Source: an uncultured Verrucomicrobia subdivision 3 bacterium
GTDB lineage: Bacteria > Verrucomicrobiota > Verrucomicrobiia > Limisphaerales > UBA11358
DNA: 37,169 nucleotides
Assembly (NCBI GenBank): GCA_903895255.1
Contig: CAITTG010000046.1
Coordinates: 1 to 37,169 of the forward strand
Direction: 5' to 3'
A program made the position numbers and the translations under genes. The notes below the pieces were generated by a model. That model was not told the origin of the DNA, ran no database searches, and worked only from the letters and a program-made list of their open reading frames with translations. Below, in pieces: positions 27,157 through 35,272 of the stretch (positions are counted from its first letter, which is position 1; every line of letters begins with the position of its first letter).

Positions 27157-28164
27157 TTAAGCCGGGAACTGCATCACGTAATTCACCAGCGCGTCAAAGT
27201 CCGCCGTGGCAACGCCGATGTATTTGTCCGCGCAGCCGTAATAAACAAACAGCCGGCCAGCCACCACCACATTGGCGGTCGGAAACACCACCCCGTGCGG
27301 ATACAACCCCTCCCATTCGTATTCGGCCTCGGGGGACATGATCGGCTCCGGCGCGCGCGCCAGCACTTTGCGCGGGTCCTTCAAATCCAGCACCATCGCC
27401 CCCACGTGATAAATCCCCTTGGCATCCACGCCGTGATAGATGACCAGCCAGCCTTTTTTATGCTTGAGCGGCGGCGTCGAGCCGCCAATTTTGCGCTCCC
27501 AGGGAAATTTCGCCTTGGCCAGCAAATAATCCTGGCCCCATTTCAGCGGATCCTGCCCAAAGCATATCCAGATGGCCGGATATTTGGTTCCATATTTCGG
27601 CCCGGTCCATTGCATCGGCCGGCGCAGCAGGGCAAACTGGCCGTTGATCTTTTCCGGAAATAAAATCACGTCCCGGTCATCCAGCGTGGGATCCGTGATC
27701 CGCCCCAGCCGCCGGAAGGTCTTGAGGTCCGTGGACATCAGCAGCCCGGAGGAGGTCAGGTTTTCCCCAAAGGCCCGGGGCTGGCTTTTGTCCTGCGGGT
27801 TATACGCCGCGTTGCCCGGCGCCAGCCAGTATTGCTGGGGGAAATAGGGCCGGTAGGCGTACGTGATCAGAAAATGCCCGTTCGTCTTGACGATCCGCGG
27901 ATCTTCAATGCAACCGGCGTCCTCCCCGTCCACACTGGGCGACAGGATCGGGCCTTTTTGCGCCCGTTTGAACTTAAAGCCGTCCTGGCTGCGGGCCAGC
28001 CCGAACCGGATGACATGCTCCGTGTCATGGCCCGCCGCGCGGTACAGCATGTGAAATTCGCCCTGGTCATAAATCACCCCGGGATTGCACACCACCAGGC
28101 TCTCCCAGGCCTGCTTGGGATTCGGTGACAGAATCGGATTTCCCGCATACTTCTCAAGTTTCAT
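27157..28164 (-). CDS. GH130-family beta-mannoside phosphorylase or hydrolase
   Basis: 335 residues from the ATG at 28164; a GTG at 28179 would add five residues, but MKLEKYAGNPIL is the typical family start. No signal peptide, so cytoplasmic. The five-bladed propeller of GH130 is recognised from NPILSP, NPGVIY, the catalytic Asp88 in IEDPRI, DRDVILFPEK, IYHGVD and YYGCAD. GH130 enzymes cleave beta-mannosides, many by phosphorolysis to mannose-1-phosphate. Cytoplasmic location directly after the symporter gene (27 bp from its stop) suggests that imported mannose-containing oligosaccharides are processed here. RRP and IYHG supply plausible phosphate-binding Arg and His, but whether it is a phosphorylase or a hydrolase is not settled. 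Confidence 0.85.
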   Translation of the reverse strand: MKLEKYAGNPILSPNPKQAWESLVVCNPGVIYDQGEFHMLYRAAGHDTEHVIRFGLARSQDGFKFKRAQKGPILSPSVDGEDAGCIEDPRIVKTNGHFLITYAYRPYFPQQYWLAPGNAAYNPQDKSQPRAFGENLTSSGLLMSTDLKTFRRLGRITDPTLDDRDVILFPEKINGQFALLRRPMQWTGPKYGTKYPAIWICFGQDPLKWGQDYLLAKAKFPWERKIGGSTPPLKHKKGWLVIYHGVDAKGIYHVGAMVLDLKDPRKVLARAPEPIMSPEAEYEWEGLYPHGVVFPTANVVVAGRLFVYYGCADKYIGVATADFDALVNYVMQFPA

Positions 28165-28191
28165 AAAAGTGGTTGCCACGGTGGTAACAGA

Positions 28192-29775
28192 TTATCTCCA
28201 GATAAAGACAAACCAGGCCGCCGCCCCGAGCAGCAGCACGGAGAGCACGCGAAAGTTTTTATACCAGGGCACGCCGGCCAGTTCCTGGGATTCCGTGCGA
28301 AACACCGCCGGGTTCCAGACGTACCGGCTCACGACCGCCGCGCTGGGCGGGGCCGTCCCCAGGCTGACTGCCACGATGATGGCAAAGGACAGCAGAAACA
28401 CCACCGGGGCAACATACAGAAAATTCCAGGTGCCCAACGGTGTATGCTGAATGCCCAGCAACAGGCTGATGCCGATGACCAGCCCTGAAAGCAGGCCCGC
28501 CAGCGCCCCCGCCGCACTGGCGCGTTTCCAGAACAAGCCGGTGAGAAACACCGCCACCACCGGCGGGGCCATGTACGCCAGAATTTGTTGAAAATACTTC
28601 ACAATGGAATCGAACTGCCGGATGTGGGGTGCCCAAATGGCCGCCACCGCGATGATAATCACCCCCGCCGTGCTGCCCGCCATCACTTGCTGCCGCCCGG
28701 TCATCCCCGGCCGCAACTTGCTCACCAGGTCCATGGTCACCAGCGTCTGGGCGGAATTCAGCGTGGAGGTCAGCACCGAGGTCATGGCGGCCACAAACCC
28801 AATCAACACCAGCCCCAGAATCCCCGGCGGCAGCATCTCAAACACCAGCTTGGGATAAATCTGGTCGCCTTTTTCAAGGTGCGGATACAGCACCCGTCCG
28901 GCAATCCCCGGCAACACCATCAGGAAAAAAATCGCAAAATTGAGCGCCCCCGCCAGCAGGTTCCCCCACCGGCCGTGGTTCGTGTTGCGCGCACTCAGGG
29001 TGCGCTGCACCATCGTCTGGCTCAAACCCCAGAAATAAAACCCGGCCAGCGGCAGGCTGATGAACAGGGCCGGCCACGGCACGGAGGGGTCATTCAGGGG
29101 CCGGATCAGGCTCAGGTGCCCCGGCGGCGCCGCCTGCATCACCGCCGACCACCCCCCCGCCTTGCCGAACGCCGTGACCGTCAGGATCGCCGACCCGCCC
29201 ATCAAAACAAACGCCTGAATCAACTCCACCCGCATCACTGCCGAAAGCCCGCCCACCAGCGTGTAGGAAGCCCCCAGGATCGCCAGCCCCCAGATCAACA
29301 CCGGCAGGCTAAACTGGGGGAACACCATTTGCAGCATCAGCGAGCCGGCATACAACGTCACCGCCAGGTCCGCAAACATGTAGCCCACCACCGTCAGCAC
29401 CGAGAGGTAAATGCGGCTGCGGGCGTCAAACCGGCCCTCCAGAAACTCCGGCAGGGTGTATATTTTGTTCCGCAGATAAAACGGCAGGAAAAACACCAGA
29501 AAGAACACAATCGGCACTATGGCCGCCGAGATGCCGTAATTGAACACCGCAATGCCCGTGTCATACGCATCCCCCGACCAGCCCACCAGGGAGGAGCTGG
29601 AAACCACCGTGGCGAACATCGACAGTCCCACCACGAACCACGGCATGCCCCGCCCGCCAAGAAAATACTCCTCCGCATTCCGCCGTTTGGAATTGAACAA
29701 TCCCCAGCCCACAATGGCGATCAGGTAAATCACCATGACGACAAGGTCGACGGCTGAAATCTTTGGATTGAACAT
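28192..29775 (-). CDS. Sodium/solute symporter of the SSS family
   Basis: 527 residues with about 13 hydrophobic membrane segments, the layout of SGLT-type symporters. N-terminal DLVVMVIYLIAIVGWGLF, then the family's EYFLGGRGMPWFVVGLSMFAT and SSSSLVGWSG. A central FYFWGLSQTMVQRTLSAR is a typical SSS motif, followed by AMTSVLTSTLNSAQTLVTMD. It would import a sugar, uronate or short oligosaccharide with Na+ across the inner membrane. It heads the eight-gene glycan operon, directly behind operator/promoter D, so uptake and depolymerisation are co-regulated. The ATG at 29775 is only about 8 nt past the predicted transcription start, a nearly leaderless arrangement. The transported sugar is not predictable. 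Confidence 0.92.
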   Translation of the reverse strand: MFNPKISAVDLVVMVIYLIAIVGWGLFNSKRRNAEEYFLGGRGMPWFVVGLSMFATVVSSSSLVGWSGDAYDTGIAVFNYGISAAIVPIVFFLVFFLPFYLRNKIYTLPEFLEGRFDARSRIYLSVLTVVGYMFADLAVTLYAGSLMLQMVFPQFSLPVLIWGLAILGASYTLVGGLSAVMRVELIQAFVLMGGSAILTVTAFGKAGGWSAVMQAAPPGHLSLIRPLNDPSVPWPALFISLPLAGFYFWGLSQTMVQRTLSARNTNHGRWGNLLAGALNFAIFFLMVLPGIAGRVLYPHLEKGDQIYPKLVFEMLPPGILGLVLIGFVAAMTSVLTSTLNSAQTLVTMDLVSKLRPGMTGRQQVMAGSTAGVIIIAVAAIWAPHIRQFDSIVKYFQQILAYMAPPVVAVFLTGLFWKRASAAGALAGLLSGLVIGISLLLGIQHTPLGTWNFLYVAPVVFLLSFAIIVAVSLGTAPPSAAVVSRYVWNPAVFRTESQELAGVPWYKNFRVLSVLLLGAAAWFVFIWR

Positions 29776-29789
29776 AGTGCAGTGGCGGG

Positions 29790-29853
29790 AGGTTAGCCGC
29801 TGCCACCCTGCGGGCCAACGACCATTTTGCGCAAAGGTGGGACAAATTGCGCA
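29790..29853 (-). promoter_or_regulatory. Operator/promoter D of the symporter-led glycan operon
   Basis: Repeats TTTGCGCA (29826-29833) and ATTGCGCA (29846-29853) are 20 bp apart. On the minus strand TTGGCC (29813-29818), a 17-bp spacer and TAACCT (29790-29795) follow. The 8-bp step between -35 box and repeat is the same as at A, B and C. It is the only site with one mismatch in a repeat core flank. Confidence 0.65.
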
Positions 29854-30002
29854 AATGATTAATCACAGAATTAGGCTGAAACTGATAATTGCTTGCTGAT
29901 TTTTGCGCCCCACTAAAATTCGATCACCTGAATTCCGTAAAACTGTTTTTGCAGGTGCGCATTCTCAAAACCAGTTTTTGAGCCAAATTATCATTGCAGC
30001 CA

Positions 30003-30060
30003 GCTGCACGGCCTCCAAAAAGTACAAATCACTTTTTCATGACTCGCGCCCATGTGCAGC
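30003..30060. repeat. Nested inverted repeats, possible structured RNA or terminator
   Basis: Outer arms GCTGCAC (30003-30009) and GTGCAGC (30054-30060) enclose an inner stem AAAAAGT (30017-30023)/ACTTTTT (30031-30037) with a 7-nt loop. Both pairs are perfect but short. No adjacent gene clearly needs a terminator here, so the role is open. Confidence 0.3.
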
Positions 30061-30204
30061 AACTATTGCCGTCGGCCGACCTCACACCAACCCCGCCACC
30101 GGATATAAACAGAATTCCAAGGACTACAAATCTCTGACAAATCGCTTCAGGGACAGTCTCATTCTAGCGCTTCATATTGAATTTATGGTTACACAAACTG
30201 TCAA

Positions 30205-30241
30205 CCGTCACCTTACCCGCCCTTATATGGGCGGGTGACGG
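30205..30241. repeat. Bulged GC-rich hairpin
   Basis: CCGTCAC (30205-30211) and CCGCCC (30217-30222) pair with GGGCGG (30229-30234) and GTGACGG (30235-30241). This gives a 13-bp stem with a one-sided 5-nt bulge and a TTATAT loop. It is followed by further GACGG copies near 30262 and 30273. No T-run follows. It could be a protein-binding site or part of a leader RNA. Confidence 0.4.
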
Positions 30242-30585
30242 TATGTCGGTGCAACCGGCTTGACGGTGGTATGACGGCTGACAGCGGCAAGGATTGCGAA
30301 TTCGTTGGGGCTTTTGGCTTGGCTGGCGTCAGCTGCATTCATAGCGGCATGGTTCATCGCGTGCCGCCGGGTTAATCCCATGACCAACATTTGGCCGAAG
30401 CGCCCACGCTAACGCGGGAATGCCCACCAACCAAATCCAACCCTGGAAAAAATCGCGCTGCCGGTTCGTCAACCCCCTGGCTGCCCTGGCAGATTCTGGC
30501 TTCTGTCTCCTGACTCGGCCGTGGACTTTAGACTTTGGACTTCCGCCTCGAAAGGGTTTAAGTTCACCTTGCAACGGCAACATTT

Positions 30586-31842
30586 ATGGAAATCTACAAT
30601 CACCCCACCTTTAACATGGCCTGCCAGCAATTCGAACTGGCGGCGGATCAGTTGGAGATTCCGGCCACCGAGCGGCCGCGCCTCAAATATCCCAAGCGCG
30701 CAATGATTGTCTCGCTCCCCTGCCGGGCGGCGGATGGCAGCACCCGGGTTTTCGAGGGCTTTCGCGTGCAGCATCATCTCACCCTCGGCCCCACCAAGGG
30801 CGGCTTGCGTTATCATCCGGATGTCACGCTCGGCGAGGTCGCCGCCCTGGCCATGTGGATGAGCTGGAAATGTGCCTTGACCGGCCTGCCTTACGGTGGG
30901 GCCAAGGGCGGCATCGCCTGCGATCCCCGCCACATGACCCCGGCCGAACTGGAGCAACTCACCCGGCGGTTCACCCAGGAAATGATTCCCTTCATCGGCC
31001 CGCAAGTGGACATTATGGCCCCGGACATGGGCACCAACGAGCAAGTCATGGCCTGGATCATGGATTCCTATTCCGTCCACATGGGGCATTCCGTCCCCAG
31101 CATCGTGACGGGCAAACCCGTGTCGCTCGGCGGTTCACTCGGCCGCCGCGAAGCCACGGGCCGGGGCGTGGCGCACCTGGTCGCGCGCGCGGCCGATACC
31201 ATCGGCCTGGACCTCAAACAGGCCACTGCGGTCGTGCAGGGCTACGGCAATGTCGGGTCGGTCTCCGCGCAAACCCTGGACAGTTTTGGTGTGAAAATCA
31301 TCGCGGTCAGCGACGTCTTCGGCGGCATTTTCAATACCCGGGGTATTGACCTCGTCAAACTGGATGAACATGTTGCGCGCCACCGGACGGTGAAAGATTT
31401 CCCCGAAGCCGAGCCCGTTTCGAACGAACAACTGCTCCTCACTCCGTGCGACATCCTCGTGCCGGCCGCCATGGAACGCCAGATTACCGGCGCCAACGCC
31501 GCCCGGATCCATTGCCGCATCCTCGCCGAGGGCGCCAACGGACCGACGACTCCGGAGGCGGACGTCATTTTAAACCAGCGCGACGAGGTGTTTGTGATTC
31601 CCGACATCCTGTGCAACGCCGGGGGCGTGGTGGTTTCCTACTTTGAGTGGGTGCAGGATTTGCAAAGCTTTTTCTGGAGTGAAACGGAGGTCATGCAACG
31701 GCTCTACCACATTCTCGACGAGGCTTACGACCACGTGTGGCGCCAGGCCCGCGCCAAAAAAATCTCCATGCGCCTGGCCGCCCTGAGCGTGGGCATCCAG
31801 CGGGTACGCGAGGCGAAGGCGCTCCGCGGGCTGTTCCCTTAA
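30586..31842 (+). CDS. gdhA: Glutamate dehydrogenase (Glu/Leu/Phe/Val dehydrogenase family)
   Basis: 418 residues, a normal length for the hexameric short-form enzymes. It interconverts glutamate with 2-oxoglutarate and ammonia using NAD(P). Substrate-binding and catalytic lysines appear at Lys71 (GPTKGGLRYH), Lys95 and Lys107 (PYGGAKGG), with the spacing seen in the family, plus the catalytic Asp147 in APDMGTN. The Rossmann domain has GYGNVGS (about 224-230). NAGGVVVSYFEW near the end is also characteristic. It is cytoplasmic and not part of the glycan locus. It converges on the thioredoxin gene with only 9 bp between the stop codons. Cofactor preference is not assigned. No Shine-Dalgarno sequence precedes the ATG. 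Confidence 0.93.
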   Translation: MEIYNHPTFNMACQQFELAADQLEIPATERPRLKYPKRAMIVSLPCRAADGSTRVFEGFRVQHHLTLGPTKGGLRYHPDVTLGEVAALAMWMSWKCALTGLPYGGAKGGIACDPRHMTPAELEQLTRRFTQEMIPFIGPQVDIMAPDMGTNEQVMAWIMDSYSVHMGHSVPSIVTGKPVSLGGSLGRREATGRGVAHLVARAADTIGLDLKQATAVVQGYGNVGSVSAQTLDSFGVKIIAVSDVFGGIFNTRGIDLVKLDEHVARHRTVKDFPEAEPVSNEQLLLTPCDILVPAAMERQITGANAARIHCRILAEGANGPTTPEADVILNQRDEVFVIPDILCNAGGVVVSYFEWVQDLQSFFWSETEVMQRLYHILDEAYDHVWRQARAKKISMRLAALSVGIQRVREAKALRGLFP

Positions 31843-31851
31843 CCGCCGGGT

Positions 31852-32364
31852 TCAGGGCTTGAGCAGTCCGCTGATTTCCTGCTCGTAACGCTGTCGTGAC
31901 TCGGGACCGTGAAAGCCACCGTGAATGAACGCCACTTTGCCATCCCGCCCAAATAGAAAGGATGTCGGCAGCGCGCTCACATTCACCTTGTCACCCAGAT
32001 TTTGGTGGGCATCCCGCACAGTTACAAAGGAGACCGGGTGCATTTTAAGAAAGTTCTCCATGTCCGACTGGCTGTCATCCACGTTGACCGCAATGATCAC
32101 GAAACTGCCCGCGCCATACTTTTTCTGCAAATCATCCATTAACGGGAATGACTCCGCGCAGGTATCGCACCACGAAGCCCAGAAATCCAGGAGCACCACC
32201 TTGCCCGCCAGCGTGTCCGGCAGTTGTCCCGCCAGCTTGCACGCCGCCAGATCCGGCAGCGGATCCCCGACTTTCAAGTCGGCGTGGGCGGTGATCAGGC
32301 CGGCGGCCAGCAAGAAGGCCGGGAGCAACGGTTTAAACCAAGCTGGTTTCATCATTTGCCCCAT
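31852..32364 (-). CDS. Exported TlpA/ResA-like thioredoxin-fold protein
   Basis: 170 residues. A signal peptide (about 1-28, ending TAHA) is followed by a thioredoxin fold of the TlpA/AhpC-TSA type: GDPLPDL, VLLDFWASWCDTCAES with the redox pair Cys66 and Cys69, and the cis-Pro segment ALPTSFLFGRDGKVAF. It likely reduces disulfides in periplasmic proteins or in cytochrome c maturation. GAGG lies just before the ATG at 32364, which supports that start over in-frame ATGs three and four codons later. It is the last gene of the right-hand minus-strand group, 7 bp after the dehydrogenase gene. Confidence 0.88.
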   Translation of the reverse strand: MGQMMKPAWFKPLLPAFLLAAGLITAHADLKVGDPLPDLAACKLAGQLPDTLAGKVVLLDFWASWCDTCAESFPLMDDLQKKYGAGSFVIIAVNVDDSQSDMENFLKMHPVSFVTVRDAHQNLGDKVNVSALPTSFLFGRDGKVAFIHGGFHGPESRQRYEQEISGLLKP

Positions 32365-32371
32365 AGTTACC

Positions 32372-33346
32372 TCACATTACCCGATCCGACAAGGACTGGC
32401 CGGCCACGAATCGTTGAAAATTCTCCAGGAAATGACGCACCAGCGATTCCGCCTCATGCCGATGCCCGCCCGCAATATGGGGGGTTAGGTGACAATTCGG
32501 CGCGCTGAGCAATGGATGACCCGGTGGCAGGGGCTCCGGGTCGGTGACATCCAGCCAGGCGGCAGCCAGGTGCCCGCTTTGGAGGGCGGCCACCAAGGCG
32601 GTTTGATCCACCGTGGTGCCCCGGCCGATATTATGGAAAACCGCGCCCGGCTTCATTTGGGAAAAGCGTTCAGCGGTAAAAAAGTTTCGCGATTCCGCGT
32701 TGTCCGGCAGGAGGTTCACCACCGTGTCGGCCGCCCCCAGCGCGGCGGGCAGGCCCTCGGCGGTCACGATCGGCACCGCCTCATCGCCCCGGGCCCGGCG
32801 GCGATAGGCCCGCACGGGCAGGCCAAACGGCTGCAACAACGCCACCAAACGCAGGGCAATCGCCCCGTAACCGAACAGCAAAACACTTTGCCCGCCCATG
32901 AGCGTGCAACCATGGCGCAAGGCATCCCATTCCGCCGTGCCATTAGCACACTGGCTCCGCAACGCCGCTGGCAACACCCGCGCCTGGGCCAGCAGGAAGG
33001 CCAGCACGTGCTCCGCGCATGGCCCGGCGTAAACCGACGAACTGTTCGTCACCGCCAGCCCGGCCGCCGCGGCCGCCGCCCGGAATTCCGGCGTGTCAAA
33101 CCGCGTGTAACCCGCGCTGGCCACCTGCAGCCAGCGCAACTGCCGCGCCGCCAGCACACTGGCCACGGCGGGCTGGCCGAAGGCTACGTCCGCTTCTGCC
33201 AGCCCGGGATCAAACGCCGCCTGGGCCAGCACCGACCCGGCGGGGGTCGCGGGATAAACCACTTGATGCGGGGCCACCCCTTGCTCGAACAAGGACAAAG
33301 CCCGGCCGGTCAATCGCAGGTCGCAAAAAATCTTCAACGTTTTCAT
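32372..33346 (-). CDS. D-isomer specific 2-hydroxyacid dehydrogenase
   Basis: 324 residues, the usual length. NAD(P)-dependent oxidoreductase acting on a 2-hydroxy/2-keto acid. The nucleotide-binding stretch is LLFGYGAIALRL (about 167), in the GxGxxA form. The catalytic triad is visible as Arg242 (NIGRGTTVD), Glu271 (DPEPLPPG) and His290 (TPHIAGG). It resembles the glyoxylate/hydroxypyruvate reductase-like branch more than phosphoglycerate dehydrogenase, because no ACT domain follows; the substrate is not determined. GGAGG at 33355-33359 (minus strand) lies 8 nt before the ATG, one of the few clear Shine-Dalgarno sequences in this window. It lies 66 bp after the asparagine synthetase gene. 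Confidence 0.88.
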   Translation of the reverse strand: MKTLKIFCDLRLTGRALSLFEQGVAPHQVVYPATPAGSVLAQAAFDPGLAEADVAFGQPAVASVLAARQLRWLQVASAGYTRFDTPEFRAAAAAAGLAVTNSSSVYAGPCAEHVLAFLLAQARVLPAALRSQCANGTAEWDALRHGCTLMGGQSVLLFGYGAIALRLVALLQPFGLPVRAYRRRARGDEAVPIVTAEGLPAALGAADTVVNLLPDNAESRNFFTAERFSQMKPGAVFHNIGRGTTVDQTALVAALQSGHLAAAWLDVTDPEPLPPGHPLLSAPNCHLTPHIAGGHRHEAESLVRHFLENFQRFVAGQSLSDRVM

Positions 33347-33412
33347 GGTTCGAACCTCCGCATGGATGGATGCGTAGCCGGCAGGTTAAATTTACCGCGC
33401 GCCAAGGCAATA

Positions 33413-35263
33413 TTATTTGACCGGGGCCGCCCAATCGAGCCATTCACTCAGCACGATCAAGGACCACAACGCCCGCGCATGATCGGCCTGGTGCTCCCGA
33501 TGCTCGGCCAGCAAGGCCAGCGCCGCGGGCGTGCGGACGCCGATTGCGGCCAGGCGCTCGCTGCTCAGCGCCTTGGTGGCCCATGCATGCAGTGGCCCGC
33601 GCAACCAGCGCGCCATGGGCACGGACAGGCCACGTTTGCGGCGATGCACAATCGACTTGGGCAGGTATCGCAGCGCGTAGCGTTTCAAAAACAGTTTGGT
33701 CTGAAAATGCCGCACCCGATCGTGAACCGGCAGGGTGGCCGCAAATGTCATGACCGAATCATCCAAAAAGGGCGCCCGCAATTCGAGCGCCGAACTCATG
33801 CTCGCCCGGTCGGCTTTGGTCAGCAGTCCTTCCGCGAGAAAATTCTCCAAGTCCCAGCGCTGTACCTGGTCCAGCAAGGCTCCTTCCGCCGTGTCATCTG
33901 CCGGTGGGGTGGCCGGGGCAATCCCCAGCCGCGCCAAAATCGCCGGTGTGATGCTCGACATCCACAATTCGTGGCGCGTCATGCCCCCCAGTTCCGCCCC
34001 TTGCACGAACCGTTTGAGCAGAAACGAAATGGTCATCTTTTTATCGCTGATGGGCAGCGCCTCGACCGCCCGGTGAAGCAGGTGGCGCAGCCAGCCGGGC
34101 AGGCGGGCGAAACGTTCGGCGAGTCCCGCGCCCAGGTAGGTCGGGTAGCCGCCAAAGAGTTCGTCGGCCCCCTCGCCCACCAGCGCCATGTTCACATCCA
34201 GCGACGCGCGGCGGGCCAGCAGCGCCATCGGCAGCCAGGCCGGGTCGGCGAGCGGTTCGCCGCCGGTTTGAATCAAGAGCGACAGGGTGGCGGGAAAATC
34301 CTCCGGCCGCACCCAGACACTCACGGGTTCAAGCTGGAGCGAGGTGGCCACCTGTTCGGCAAAATTCCCCTCGTCAAAGGACTCCTCCGCGAAGCGCAGG
34401 GTGTAAGCCTTCATCGACCGTTGCGGGTAAAGCGACCGTGCGACCGCCGCCACCAGCGAGGAATCCACGCCGCCGCTCAGGAAGACCGCGAAATCCCCGT
34501 CCACATCGGTTTGCCGCCGGAGGGTTTTTCGGAATATCTCATCAAACTCGTCAAGCGATGGGCTTTTTTTGGGCGTGCCAACATTGTCCCAGCGCCAGTA
34601 ACTCGCGCGCTGGATACCGCCGGCATCCATCTGGATGATGCCTCCGGGAGGAATTTTTTCGATCTCTTTGAAGGGCGACGCGGGCGAGGCAAACAAGCCA
34701 AAACGCAGATAGCGTTGCAAGGCGGCGTGATCCAGGGTCAGCGGCAGCCCCCCGCCGGCCACCAGGCTGGCAATGCCCGTGGCGAAAACCACCTGGCCAC
34801 CGGTTTGAGTGAAGAACAAGGGCCTTTCCCCCGCGCGATCCCGCGCCAAAATCAACCGGCCAATGCGCGGGTCCCACACGGCAACGGCAAACGCGCCGGT
34901 CAGCCTTTCGGCAAAGCGCGGACCCAGTTCCAAATACATTCCCGGAATGACCGCCACGTCGGTGGCTTGCGTCACCGGCCGGCCCCGGTCAGCGAGCCAG
35001 CGCCGGAGGTCATGGTGATTGTCAATTTCCCCGTTGCAGACCGCCACCACGCCGCTGGCGGCATCCACCATTGGCTGCCGGCCATCCGCGCCGCCGCGAA
35101 TCGCCAGGCGCGTGGCACCCAGAATGCCGGTGGCGGTGTCGTGTTGACTGAGGTCATCGGGACCGCGGTGGGACAAGGCTTGCAACATGGCCGCCACCCG
35201 CAGGCGGACCGCTTCCGTCGGGCGTTCGCCCGCCACGCTGACAATGCCGCAAATCCCGCACAT
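33413..35263 (-). CDS. asnB: Glutamine-hydrolysing asparagine synthetase
   Basis: 616 residues. The Met-Cys-Gly start is fixed by the catalytic Cys2 of the class II glutaminase domain (HRGPDD, then GEIDNHHDLR in place of the more usual GEIYN). The C-terminal synthetase domain contains the ATP pyrophosphatase loop FLSGGVDSS (about 261-269) and ALVGEGADELFGGY. The enzyme transfers ammonia from glutamine to an aspartate-like carboxylate. The length and the glycosyltransferase neighbour 9 bp upstream recall AsnB homologues in surface-polysaccharide loci, which often amidate a sugar acid or peptide. Both free asparagine synthesis and surface-glycan amidation remain possible. Confidence 0.9.
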   Translation of the reverse strand: MCGICGIVSVAGERPTEAVRLRVAAMLQALSHRGPDDLSQHDTATGILGATRLAIRGGADGRQPMVDAASGVVAVCNGEIDNHHDLRRWLADRGRPVTQATDVAVIPGMYLELGPRFAERLTGAFAVAVWDPRIGRLILARDRAGERPLFFTQTGGQVVFATGIASLVAGGGLPLTLDHAALQRYLRFGLFASPASPFKEIEKIPPGGIIQMDAGGIQRASYWRWDNVGTPKKSPSLDEFDEIFRKTLRRQTDVDGDFAVFLSGGVDSSLVAAVARSLYPQRSMKAYTLRFAEESFDEGNFAEQVATSLQLEPVSVWVRPEDFPATLSLLIQTGGEPLADPAWLPMALLARRASLDVNMALVGEGADELFGGYPTYLGAGLAERFARLPGWLRHLLHRAVEALPISDKKMTISFLLKRFVQGAELGGMTRHELWMSSITPAILARLGIAPATPPADDTAEGALLDQVQRWDLENFLAEGLLTKADRASMSSALELRAPFLDDSVMTFAATLPVHDRVRHFQTKLFLKRYALRYLPKSIVHRRKRGLSVPMARWLRGPLHAWATKALSSERLAAIGVRTPAALALLAEHREHQADHARALWSLIVLSEWLDWAAPVK

Positions 35264-35272
35264 GACAGATAT

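Larger units (their letters stand above)
29854..30585. other. Long intergenic region without a supported gene
   Basis: 732 bp between operator D and the glutamate dehydrogenase gene. Short open frames (29903-30238 plus, 30329-30583 minus) show no family resemblance or convincing start. The region contains the two hairpin structures listed separately and three tandem 7-bp units (GACTTT plus one base, 30524-30544). No clear promoter for the downstream gene was identified. Confidence 0.5.

Noticed and set aside
29903..30238. 111-codon plus-strand open frame in the long gap
   Set aside because: Overlaps both hairpins, has no recognisable domain and no start signal.
30329..30583. 84-codon minus-strand open frame with a hydrophobic stretch
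   Set aside because: Ends and starts in repeat-like intergenic sequence, contains the GACTTT units, and matches no family I recognise; may be repeat-derived.
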